From DATBGZ01 sp036557785 (lineage in GTDB: Bacteria; Actinomycetota; Actinomycetes; Mycobacteriales; Micromonosporaceae): 64,000 nucleotides of DNA. Position numbers and translations under genes: made by a program. The first letter of the stretch is position 1. Each line of letters begins with the position of its first letter. The notes beneath the pieces were generated by a model. It was not told where the DNA came from. It saw only the letters and a list, made by a program, of their open reading frames with translations, and made no database searches. Where the stretch lies: positions 11,059 to 75,058 of the forward strand of contig DATBGZ010000063.1 in NCBI GenBank assembly GCA_036557785.1. The letters are read 5' to 3'. Shown piece by piece: positions 1 to 7,668 of this stretch.

Positions 1-1059
1 GCGTTCCTCGGCCTGGGCGAGTTGCAGCCGTACATCGACGACCCGGACATCGAGAACATCGACGTCAACGGCTGCGACCGGGTGTTCGTCACCTACGCCC
101 ACGGAGCCCGCGTCCAGGTTCCTCGGGTGGCCTCGTCGGATGAGGAGCTGGCGGACACGCTGCGCAAGCTGGCCGCCACGTTAGGGGTGCAGGAGCGCCG
201 CTTCGACCCCGCCCTGCCGCGGTTGAACCTGCGCCTACCCGGCGGCGCCCGACTCTTCGCCGTCCAGGCCGTGACCGAGCGGGTATGCGTGTCGATCCGC
301 CGCCACCGCTTCCTGCACCTCACGCTGCCCGAACTCGCGGACCTGGGCCTGTTCCCTCCACAGTGGGCCGACCTGTTCACCGCCATGGTCGCCGCCCGGC
401 TGAACATCGTCGTCTCCGGCGGCATGGGCTCGGGCAAGACGACCATGGTCCGCGCCCTCTGCTCGGCGATCGGGCCGCAGGAGCGGATCATCACGGTGGA
501 GGACCCGTACGAGCTCGGCCTGGACACCGACCCGACTCACCCGGACGTGGTGCCGATGCAGCCCCGGGATCCGAACATCGAAGGCTCCGGTGGCATCGAC
601 ATGACCACCCTGGTCCGCTGGGCGACGCGGATGTCGCCGACGCGGGTGATCGTCGGTGAGGTCCGGGGCCCCGAGGTCATCCCGCTGCTCAACGCGCTCA
701 ACCAGGGCACGGACGGGTCGATGACCACCATCCACGCATCGTCCACACAGGAGGCCTTCTCGAAGATCGCCGCCTACGCCCGCCAGTCCGTGGAGCGGCT
801 GCCGTTCGACGTCACCTACGCCCTGATCGGCGGTGGCGTCGACGTCGTGGTGCAACTCGGCCGCGCGAGCGATGGGGCGCGGGTGGTGACCGGGCTGCGG
901 GAGGTAGTCGGTTCCGACCAGGGGCAGGTCCGGTCGAACGAGATCCTGCGCCCCGGCCCGGACCGCCACGCCGTGCCCGCCTCCCGGTTCACCGACGCCA
1001 CGCTGGACCGGCTGGCGCAGGCCGGCTTCGACGCCACCGCACTCGGGACCGGGTGGTAG
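1..1059 (+). CDS. tadA: TadA/CpaF-family secretion ATPase, 5' end outside window
   Basis: Hexameric ATPase that powers assembly of Tad/Flp-type pili at the cytoplasmic membrane. The frame is open back to base 1, so the N-terminus lies outside the window; 352 residues are present. A Walker A motif GGMGSGKTT is encoded near 420-446. An acidic stretch (ITVEDPYEL) and a later segment with VGEVRGPE and TTIHA match the Walker B and His-box regions of the family. It is followed after 3 nt by the TadB gene, and the whole run to 4357 is tightly packed on one strand, so it is one operon. The family also occurs beside actinobacterial conjugative elements, so a role in transfer rather than a classic pilus is possible. 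Confidence 0.93.
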   Translation, partial: AFLGLGELQPYIDDPDIENIDVNGCDRVFVTYAHGARVQVPRVASSDEELADTLRKLAATLGVQERRFDPALPRLNLRLPGGARLFAVQAVTERVCVSIRRHRFLHLTLPELADLGLFPPQWADLFTAMVAARLNIVVSGGMGSGKTTMVRALCSAIGPQERIITVEDPYELGLDTDPTHPDVVPMQPRDPNIEGSGGIDMTTLVRWATRMSPTRVIVGEVRGPEVIPLLNALNQGTDGSMTTIHASSTQEAFSKIAAYARQSVERLPFDVTYALIGGGVDVVVQLGRASDGARVVTGLREVVGSDQGQVRSNEILRPGPDRHAVPASRFTDATLDRLAQAGFDATALGTGW

Positions 1060-1062
1060 CCG

Positions 1063-1917
1063 ATGGTCCTCATCGCTGTCCTGTGTGGACTTCTCGTCGG
1101 CGGCGGGGTGTGGTTGGCCGCCACCGGGCTACGGGCTACCGACCGCCCCGCCACCCCCGGGCTTACCTCGCGGTGGCGGTGGAGCCGGTCCACCGGCTAC
1201 AAGCTCACCGCGGCCCTTGGTGTCGCGGTCGTGGTGGGGACGCTGACCCGCTGGCCCGTCGCCGCGATCCTCGCCGGGCTGCTGGCCTGGGCCGCACCCT
1301 CACTGTTGGGCGGGGGCAAGGCCGAAGCCGTACAGGTGGCGAAGCTGGAGGCGATCGCCTCGTGGACCGAAGCCCTGCGCGGATCGCTGCGGTCGTATGC
1401 CGGTATCGAGCAGGCCATCCGCGACACCGCGACCGTCGCCAAACCACCCATCGCCACGCAGGTGGCCGGGTTGGCGGCGGCGTTGCAGGCCGGGGTACGG
1501 CTGCCCGACGCGCTGGACGCGTTCCGCTCCGATGTGGACCATCACGCCGCCGACCTGGTCGCCACCTCGCTGCGCCGCGCCGCCGGCTCCCACTCCGGCA
1601 ACCTCGCGGCCCAGTTAGGGTGGCTGGCCGAGGCGGTGCGGGAGCGGGTCGCCGCCGTGCAACGGGTGGAGACCGCCCGCACGGAGACCAAGACCTCCGC
1701 CCGACTGGTGGTCATCATCGTGGTCACCGTCGGCGTCGGCCTGTACGTCTTGAATCGCCCGCTGCTGCAGCCGTACGAAAGCCCCGTTGGGCAGATTGTG
1801 CTGGCGCTGGTCGGCGGGATCTGGGTCGGCGCCGCGATCTGGCTGCGCCGGCTCACGGCGATTCCCGAGCCCGCCCGCGTCCTGTCCGATGACCGTACGG
1901 CCGGGGGTTCGCGGTGA
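1063..1917 (+). CDS. tadB: TadB-like inner-membrane platform protein (T2SS-F family)
   Basis: Integral membrane protein expected to form, with TadC, the platform on which the ATPase acts during pilin assembly. It is 284 aa. A hydrophobic N-terminal segment begins right at the start, a second lies near residues 46-82, and a pair near residues 216-265 surrounds the T2SS-F cytoplasmic domain (AIASWTEALRGSLRSYAGIEQAI region). The ATG follows the upstream stop by 3 nt. The stop overlaps the next gene start by 4 nt (GTGA), implying translational coupling. Assignment rests on family topology and position between TadA and TadC. Confidence 0.88.
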   Translation: MVLIAVLCGLLVGGGVWLAATGLRATDRPATPGLTSRWRWSRSTGYKLTAALGVAVVVGTLTRWPVAAILAGLLAWAAPSLLGGGKAEAVQVAKLEAIASWTEALRGSLRSYAGIEQAIRDTATVAKPPIATQVAGLAAALQAGVRLPDALDAFRSDVDHHAADLVATSLRRAAGSHSGNLAAQLGWLAEAVRERVAAVQRVETARTETKTSARLVVIIVVTVGVGLYVLNRPLLQPYESPVGQIVLALVGGIWVGAAIWLRRLTAIPEPARVLSDDRTAGGSR

Positions 1918-2798
1918 GCGGGTCGGTGACGGTCCTGGTCCTCGCCGGCGGACTGGCAGGCGGCGGCCTCGCCCTCGCCGCCTCCGGGCTACGCCCACCA
2001 CGCCCCGCCCTAACCGAGGTGCTCGACCGGCTCTCCCGCCCCGCCACCACACCCATCGACGCCCGCCGTCGGCTGGATCTGGCGTTGGCGAGGCCGCTTG
2101 GCCGTTTCGGCCTGCCCCGCGCGCGCACCCGTACGGATCTGGCCATCTGCGACAAGGACCCGGCCGAGCACCTGGCCCAGCAGCTCGTCATCGCCCTCGC
2201 GGCCATGGCAGGGCTTGGAGTGCTGCCGATCGTGTGGGGTGTCGGCGGGCAGCTACCGCTGTGGCTCGCCCTGTTCGGCGCGGTCCTCGCCGTGCGCGCG
2301 ACCGCGGCCCGCCTGCACACCGCCGCCGAGACCCGCCGGGAGCAGCTGCGCGAAACTCTGTCGACCCTGCTGGACCTGGTCGGCGGCGGCCTGGCCGGCG
2401 GCGCCGGCGTCGAGCAAGCCTTGGACGAGGCGCTACAGGAGCTCTCCGGCTGGGCCGCGGTACGCATACGGCGCGAGCTCGCCGCCGCCGCGCAGACCCG
2501 CGGCGCCGCGAGAGTTCCTATGTGGACGGCGCTGAGGGACCTCGGCGAGCAGATCGGCGTGGCCGAGCCGACCGAGCTCGCGACCGCGGTCGAGCAGGCC
2601 GCCCACGGCGCCCCGGTCGCCGAAACCCTCGCCGTCGCCGCCCGCACCCTACGGGCGCGGACCACGGCGCAGATGGAACGGGTCGCGCACGCCCGCTCCG
2701 CCCAGATGTCCGTGCCGATCATGCTGTTCGGCCTCGGCTACCTGATCTTTCTCGTGTTCGCGGCGATGGGCGCCATCTCCGCCGGACTCACCAACTGA
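1914..2798 (+). CDS. tadC: TadC-like inner-membrane platform protein (T2SS-F family)
   Basis: Partner of TadB in the pilus assembly platform; 294 aa. It has a hydrophobic N-terminal segment, a central pair of hydrophobic segments (about residues 85-128) and a C-terminal one (IMLFGLGYLIFLVFAAMGAI). The soluble T2SS-F domain carries the LLDLVGGGLAGGAGVEQAL type of segment usual in this family. The GTG start overlaps the TadB stop by 4 nt. The next gene, a small pilin, begins 28 nt downstream, so the order matches Tad loci of other actinomycetes. Confidence 0.88.
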   Translation: MSGSVTVLVLAGGLAGGGLALAASGLRPPRPALTEVLDRLSRPATTPIDARRRLDLALARPLGRFGLPRARTRTDLAICDKDPAEHLAQQLVIALAAMAGLGVLPIVWGVGGQLPLWLALFGAVLAVRATAARLHTAAETRREQLRETLSTLLDLVGGGLAGGAGVEQALDEALQELSGWAAVRIRRELAAAAQTRGAARVPMWTALRDLGEQIGVAEPTELATAVEQAAHGAPVAETLAVAARTLRARTTAQMERVAHARSAQMSVPIMLFGLGYLIFLVFAAMGAISAGLTN

Positions 2799-2826
2799 CC
2801 ACCAATCCATAGAACGGGGCACTCCA

Positions 2827-3012
2827 GTGAGGACACTGACCGACCGGCTGCGGCGGCGCATCCGCGCCGTGCACGGGGACGAGGGTGCGCAGACCGTCGA
2901 GATCATGCTGTGGGTCGGGGCGTTCATCGTCATCGTCGGCCTGGTCGGCGCGATCTTCCGCGACCAGCTCGTCGCCTTCTTCAACGGCCTCAACTACTCC
3001 ATCGGACTGTGA
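2827..3012 (+). CDS. Flp-type pilin, 61 aa
   Basis: Probable major pilin. It is a very short protein with a charged N-terminus, an acidic residue following a QTVE motif, and then one hydrophobic helix (IMLWVGAFIVIVGLVGAIF). This is the Flp/Fap layout in which prepilin peptidase cuts before the hydrophobic helix. The glutamate at position five of the helix, typical of type IV pilins, is present in TVEI. Its stop overlaps the next ATG by one base (TGATG). No prepilin peptidase is visible in the window, so processing must depend on an enzyme encoded elsewhere. Confidence 0.8.
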   Translation: MRTLTDRLRRRIRAVHGDEGAQTVEIMLWVGAFIVIVGLVGAIFRDQLVAFFNGLNYSIGL

Positions 3013-3413
3013 TGGCACCGCCCGGCCGGAACAGACGGCGGTGGTGGCCGCGTGGGGACGGCGGCGCGGCCACGGTGGAGATCGCCGGTTACACCACGCT
3101 CATGCTCGCCGTCCTGCTCGTCGGTGTGCAGGTCGTCATGTGGGGCATGGCCGCCCTCGGCGCCCGCTACGCCGCCGACCAAGCCGCCCAACACGCCCGC
3201 CAGTACGGCGCCACCGAAGCCGACGGCCAGACCCAGGCCCAGACCGTGCTGGACTCCGCCGTCGGCAACGCCCTGGGCGACGCCACTGTCACCGTCGACC
3301 GGACCGCGACCACGGTGACCGTGACCGTAAGTGGCACCGCCGTGTCGATCATCCCGGGCTTCCATCCCGGCGTGACCGCGACCGCCAACGCCCCCGTCGA
3401 ACGGGTCGGCTGA
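3012..3413 (+). CDS. TadE-like minor pilin, 133 aa
   Basis: Minor pilin-like protein. After a basic start (RNRRRWWPRGDGG) comes AATVEIAGYTTLMLAVLLVGVQ, a pilin-type helix with the conserved Glu. The rest is an Ala/Thr/Val-rich extracytoplasmic domain that begins AARYAADQAAQHAR-like and ends in beta-rich repeats (TVTVTVSGT). I chose the ATG at 3012 because it overlaps the pilin stop by one base, as is common in this operon. Family members are usually 120-160 aa, so the length is normal. Confidence 0.8.
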   Translation: MAPPGRNRRRWWPRGDGGAATVEIAGYTTLMLAVLLVGVQVVMWGMAALGARYAADQAAQHARQYGATEADGQTQAQTVLDSAVGNALGDATVTVDRTATTVTVTVSGTAVSIIPGFHPGVTATANAPVERVG

Positions 3414-3416
3414 ACC

Positions 3417-3923
3417 ATGAACCCGCCGCCGACCCGCCTGCCCACCGCATTGTCTCCTGTGGACAGTGCTTCCCGGCTTGCCGGTAGCCGCAGGCGGCCG
3501 CGTGGGGATCGGGGGTCGGTGTCGGTTGAACTCGCCGGGTTCGTGCTGCCCGCCATGCTGCTCGCCGTCATTGCCGTCGCCGCCGCGTTCCACCTGTCCG
3601 TCGCCAAGCTCGACGTCGAATCCGCCGCCGCAGCGGCGGCCCGCGCCGCCTCCCTGCAACGCAGCCCCGCCACCGCCGTCACCGCCGCCCAGGACGCCGC
3701 GGCGGCCGATCTCGCGGGCAGGTCAGTCACCTGCACGGTGCTCGACGTCGCGGTGGACACCACCCGGTTCACCCGCGGCGGGTCGGTCACCGTCACCGTG
3801 ACCTGCCAGGTCGACATCTCGACTCTGACCCGTACAAGCGGCATCCCCGGCCACTACACCGCCACCGCCAGCAGCACGTCCCCCATCGACACCTACCGTG
3901 ATGTCACCGGCGGCGCGTCATGA
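3417..3923 (+). CDS. TadE-like minor pilin, 168 aa
   Basis: Second minor pilin-like protein of the operon. A basic N-terminus (GSRRRPRGDRG) precedes SVSVELAGFVLPAMLLAVIAVAAA, a pilin helix with the conserved Glu. The external part has two cysteines (TCTV and TCQV) that could form a disulfide. It starts 3 nt after the previous stop and ends with a 4-nt overlap with the next gene (ATGA). One copy of the strand-biased GTCTNNTGTGGAC motif lies inside its early codons (3452-3464). Confidence 0.78.
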   Translation: MNPPPTRLPTALSPVDSASRLAGSRRRPRGDRGSVSVELAGFVLPAMLLAVIAVAAAFHLSVAKLDVESAAAAAARAASLQRSPATAVTAAQDAAAADLAGRSVTCTVLDVAVDTTRFTRGGSVTVTVTCQVDISTLTRTSGIPGHYTATASSTSPIDTYRDVTGGAS

Positions 3924-4357
3924 CCGCGATTCGGCGCCAGTCTCGTCTGCAGTTTTCGCGTCGCATTCGCGGTGACGACGGGTCGGTCACCGTCCTCGGT
4001 CTGTTCCTCATCGTCGTGGTCCTCGTTCTCGCCGGCACCATGATCGAGGCCGGCAACGCGATGACGGCCCGCGGCCACGCCACCTCGATCGCCCAGCAGG
4101 CCGCCCGCGCCGGAGCCGACCACATCGACCTCACCGCCCTGCGGGAGCAGGGCGTCGTCCTGCTCGATCCGGCCGCGGCGCAGGCCGCCGCCACCGCCTA
4201 CCTGACCACGCTCGGGGAGACCGGCACGGTCACCGCGACCGCCACCCAGGTGACCGTGACGGTCACCGTCACCCGACCCGGCATCCTCGTCCCCCTCCTC
4301 GGCCTGGAAACGCTGACCGTGACCGGCACCGCCACCGCCGCCCCCGTCACCGGATAG
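3920..4357 (+). CDS. TadG/TadE-like protein with pilin-type N-terminus, 145 aa
   Basis: Third TadE/G-like protein. The N-terminal basic stretch is followed by DGSVTVLGLFLIVVVLVLAG, then an Ala-rich helix with QQAARAGADHIDL, the pattern seen in the Rv3654c-like proteins that sit at the end of actinobacterial Tad loci. The C-terminal part is Thr/Val-rich. It overlaps the previous gene by 4 nt and is followed 18 nt later by the LysM-BTAD gene, which has its own GGGGAG ribosome binding site. Confidence 0.75.
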   Translation: MTAIRRQSRLQFSRRIRGDDGSVTVLGLFLIVVVLVLAGTMIEAGNAMTARGHATSIAQQAARAGADHIDLTALREQGVVLLDPAAAQAAATAYLTTLGETGTVTATATQVTVTVTVTRPGILVPLLGLETLTVTGTATAAPVTG

Positions 4358-4375
4358 ACCCACGGGGAGACTCTC

Positions 4376-7300
4376 ATGTGGATGGTTGTGTCCCGGGCCG
4401 GCGCCAGGCTCGGCAGCGTCACCGGGCTGCTCGCCCTCCTTGCGGGCGTGCCCGTCGGGCAGGTCCTGCTCGTCGGCTGGCCCCTTCCCCACCAGGCACC
4501 CGGCCCCGGCGAGATCGGGGACGCGCTGACCAGCCGGGACTGGCTCACCGACACCAATCTCGTCTACGCGCTGTCGGTCCTGCTCTGGCTCCTGTGGGCG
4601 ATGTTCGCCGCCTCGGTCGTCGTCGAGTTCGTCGCCGCGGTCCGTGGCGTCGCCGCACCCCGTTTCCGGCTGCTCGCCCCGACCCAAGGGCTGGCCGCGA
4701 TGCTGGTCGCCGGACTCACCACCGCGATCCTCACCTCCAGCCCGGCCCTCACCGCCACCACGCCCCTGGCCGCACCCGTCGCCCAGGTCGCCGCACCGGC
4801 CAGGACGCCGGGCAACACCGGCTCGGTTCGGATGATGCTCGCGGCGGACAGCACCAGCACGGCCGACTGTGGGCCCGCGACCGCGGCGACGGCGGACCCT
4901 CCGGCCGGGTCCACAGTGGTGGGTCCGGTGTACGAGGTCGTCCGCGGCGACTGGCTCTGGCACATCGCCGCCCGCTACCTCGGCGACCCGCTGCGCTACG
5001 TCGAGATCGCCAACCTCAACCCGAACCTCGAACTACGCGACTACCGCTTCCCCGACCACATCGAAGCCACCTGGCGCATCCAACTCCCCGCCGACGCCCA
5101 CGACCGCGGCCCGAGGGCGCACGCCACCGGCACCCTCATCGCCGCGCCCACACCGACGCGGCCGACAAGCGGTCCGAACACCTCGTCCGGCGCGACACCC
5201 CAGCCGTCCACGGGCTCGACCGTCACCCCGGTCCCATCCACGCCCGGGCCAGGCGGGACAGCATCGGTGCCAGCGGTCACGGTGCCGCCGAAGATGCCAC
5301 CGGCCACAGCGATGCCCGGCCCCGCGACCACGGCCACACCTGGGCAGGATCCCGACGGGGTCACCGAGCCCATGCCCGCGCAGGCCACCGCTGTCCCGGC
5401 CCCGACGGTCGCACCCCCGGCGACGACCGCGATGCCCGGCCCGGTCGGCAGCGGCTCGCCGGGCCAGGACGGCGTCATTGAGCCCGCGCCCACCCCGTCG
5501 GGTGCCGCCGTGCCTTCCTCATCGGGCGGCGGCGCCTCGCCGACCGCGACGAGCACCGCGGAATCCTCGGGCAGTCAGGACCCGTCGACGAGCGCGTCGG
5601 CCGAAGGGCAGGACGGGGTGAGCCTGCCCAACCGGGCCGGCTGGGTGCCCTGGACGCTGGCCGGCGCACTGGCCGCCGCTGCGGCGATGGTGTGGCTGCA
5701 ACGACGCCGTACCTACCGGCCCCGGCCGCTGGACGGCACCGACGCCGACGACCGCCCCGAACCCGAAGACCTTCCGCCCACCGTGCAGGCCGTGCAACGC
5801 GCCTGGCGGCAGCGCCCCGACGACGCGCCCGCCCCACCACCCGAGCAGACCCCGCGGTCGCAACGTCCGGCGTCGGCACCACCACCGCCGATCGCCGTGC
5901 CGCCCACCCCGGCGATGCCTCCGCTGCCACGCGGCGGGCTCGGCCTGACCGGACCCGCCGCAGCCGACGCCGCCCGCGGCGCACTGGTCACCGCACTCGC
6001 CGCCGGCGCACCGACCGACCCGGACGCCCAGTCCACTGTGGTCATCCCCGCCGACGACATGATCACCCTGCTCGGCGCGGACGCGGTCACCATCGGCACC
6101 TGGCCCCGCCTGCGCGTCACCCCCGACCTCGACACAGCCCTGAAGATCCTCGAAGCCCGACTCCTCGGCGCCACGCGGCTCCTCGACGAGCACGACGCCA
6201 CCGACCTCGCCGCGCTACGCTCAACCGACTCCACCGCCCCGCCCCTGCCACCGATGCTGCTCGTCACCGCCGCCCCGCCACCCCAGCAGTCCGAGCGCCT
6301 GCGCGTCGTGCTCGGCCTCGGCCAGGCGCTGGACGTCACCGCCGTCCTGCTCGGCGAATGGCAGCACGGCCCGACCGTCACCGTCGACCCCGACGGCACC
6401 TGCCACCCCACTCGCGCCGGCGGCGACACGCCGGCACGGCTGACCGTCCTGGACACCGCCGCCGCCGAGGAGATGCTGCGCACCCTGCGCGAGGCACACA
6501 CCGGCGAGCCGGCCCAGCCCGTTCCGACCGCGGCGATCCGGACCCACAACGAGAAAGGGGTCCCCGCTGCGGCGGAGACCACCGCGACAGCTGAGAAGGC
6601 CAACGACGGCCAGGCGCACGTACCGGCGCAGCCCCAACCACCAGACGAGGCGCGACCCTCCATACAGGACGGTGGCGACGAGGCAGCCGAGTCGCGGGCG
6701 CGCGTGCGGGTCAGGGTGCTCGGCCCGCCGACGATCGCCAACCGGCCCGAGACCGTACGGCTACGCGCCTACGCGGTCGAACTGCTCGTCTACCTGGCCG
6801 TACGAACCGACGGCGCCACCGCCGACGAGATCATGGAAGCCATGTGGCCCGACACCCGCCGTGCTCCCGCCTCCCAACGGCTGCATCAGGCCATCTCCAA
6901 CCTGCGGCAGAACCTCGCCGGAGCCCTCCCCGGCGGCGACGACATCGCGCGACCGGACCCGGTGATCAGGGTCAACGGCCGGTGGCGGCTCAAACCCGAC
7001 GTGGTCGAGGTCGACCTGTGGCAGCTGCGCGCCGCGCACACCGCCGCGAAAGCAACCAGTGGGCAGGAGCGCATCGATGCGCTCGCCCGGGCGGCCGCGG
7101 CGTACGGTGGCGCGCTCGCCGGCGACTACGACTACCCATGGGCCGACCGGCACCGCCAAGGCGTGCTCAACCTCGCCATCGACGCCCACACCGCCCTCGC
7201 CACCGCGCTCGCCGACACCGACCCGGACCAGGCTCTGCGGCTCCTGCAGGCCGCCGCCGAACTCGACCCGCTCAACGAAGACGTCGCCCGCGAGCTGATG

Positions 7301-7468
7301 CGCGCCCAGCACCGAGCCGGGGACCTCGGCGCCGTCCGCGCCACCCTGCGCCGGCTCAGGCTCGCCCTCGACGAGATCGGCACCGAGCCGGGCCCGGAAA
7401 CCCTGGGCCTCGCCGACAACCTCCGCCGCGATCCGAGCGGGAGACCAGGGTCGGTTACCAGCACCTGA
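4376..7468 (+). CDS. Membrane-anchored LysM - BTAD (SARP-type) protein, 1030 aa
   Basis: Large multi-domain protein. Three hydrophobic segments lie in the first 125 residues. A LysM-like domain starts near residue 186 (YEVVRGDWLWHIAARYLGD), consistent with peptidoglycan contact outside the membrane. A Pro/Thr/Ser-rich linker spans about residues 240-420, with repeated TAMPGP and GQDG units, then a transmembrane helix near 424-442. The cytoplasmic part ends in a winged-helix plus bacterial transcriptional activation domain from about residue 776 (VRVLGPPTI, then QRLHQAISNLR, then helical repeats). A wall sensor joined to a SARP-like DNA-binding/TPR module suggests coupling of wall state or pilus assembly to gene control; that is inference. 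It is probably co-transcribed with the Tad genes. Confidence 0.85.
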   Translation: MWMVVSRAGARLGSVTGLLALLAGVPVGQVLLVGWPLPHQAPGPGEIGDALTSRDWLTDTNLVYALSVLLWLLWAMFAASVVVEFVAAVRGVAAPRFRLLAPTQGLAAMLVAGLTTAILTSSPALTATTPLAAPVAQVAAPARTPGNTGSVRMMLAADSTSTADCGPATAATADPPAGSTVVGPVYEVVRGDWLWHIAARYLGDPLRYVEIANLNPNLELRDYRFPDHIEATWRIQLPADAHDRGPRAHATGTLIAAPTPTRPTSGPNTSSGATPQPSTGSTVTPVPSTPGPGGTASVPAVTVPPKMPPATAMPGPATTATPGQDPDGVTEPMPAQATAVPAPTVAPPATTAMPGPVGSGSPGQDGVIEPAPTPSGAAVPSSSGGGASPTATSTAESSGSQDPSTSASAEGQDGVSLPNRAGWVPWTLAGALAAAAAMVWLQRRRTYRPRPLDGTDADDRPEPEDLPPTVQAVQRAWRQRPDDAPAPPPEQTPRSQRPASAPPPPIAVPPTPAMPPLPRGGLGLTGPAAADAARGALVTALAAGAPTDPDAQSTVVIPADDMITLLGADAVTIGTWPRLRVTPDLDTALKILEARLLGATRLLDEHDATDLAALRSTDSTAPPLPPMLLVTAAPPPQQSERLRVVLGLGQALDVTAVLLGEWQHGPTVTVDPDGTCHPTRAGGDTPARLTVLDTAAAEEMLRTLREAHTGEPAQPVPTAAIRTHNEKGVPAAAETTATAEKANDGQAHVPAQPQPPDEARPSIQDGGDEAAESRARVRVRVLGPPTIANRPETVRLRAYAVELLVYLAVRTDGATADEIMEAMWPDTRRAPASQRLHQAISNLRQNLAGALPGGDDIARPDPVIRVNGRWRLKPDVVEVDLWQLRAAHTAAKATSGQERIDALARAAAAYGGALAGDYDYPWADRHRQGVLNLAIDAHTALATALADTDPDQALRLLQAAAELDPLNEDVARELMRAQHRAGDLGAVRATLRRLRLALDEIGTEPGPETLGLADNLRRDPSGRPGSVTST

Positions 7469-7668
7469 CCTAAGTGATCGTTGTGCCTCGGACGTTGGGC
7501 GGTGCGTGGCCGATGCGCTGTGTTTCGGGGCGCGTGGCATACTAATGAGTACACGGAAGTCGATCTTGTGCTGTGGCGACGGTGTGGCGGCGCCTAACTC
7601 GGATCGGGTTGTGGTCGGCTTGTGTACTGAGAATCCCGCCAGTGCTCGTCGTCTGTCTGGAAGTCTGC

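Noticed and set aside
5220..5640. Repeats of TAMPGP and GQDG in the LysM-BTAD gene as a DNA repeat array
   Set aside because: They are imperfect and stay in frame: this is a low-complexity protein linker.
7573..7668. Upstream in-frame extension of the OLD nuclease gene (32 codons)
   Set aside because: The family N-terminus begins at MFIEKLVLENF (7669); the extension has no ribosome binding site and unlike composition.
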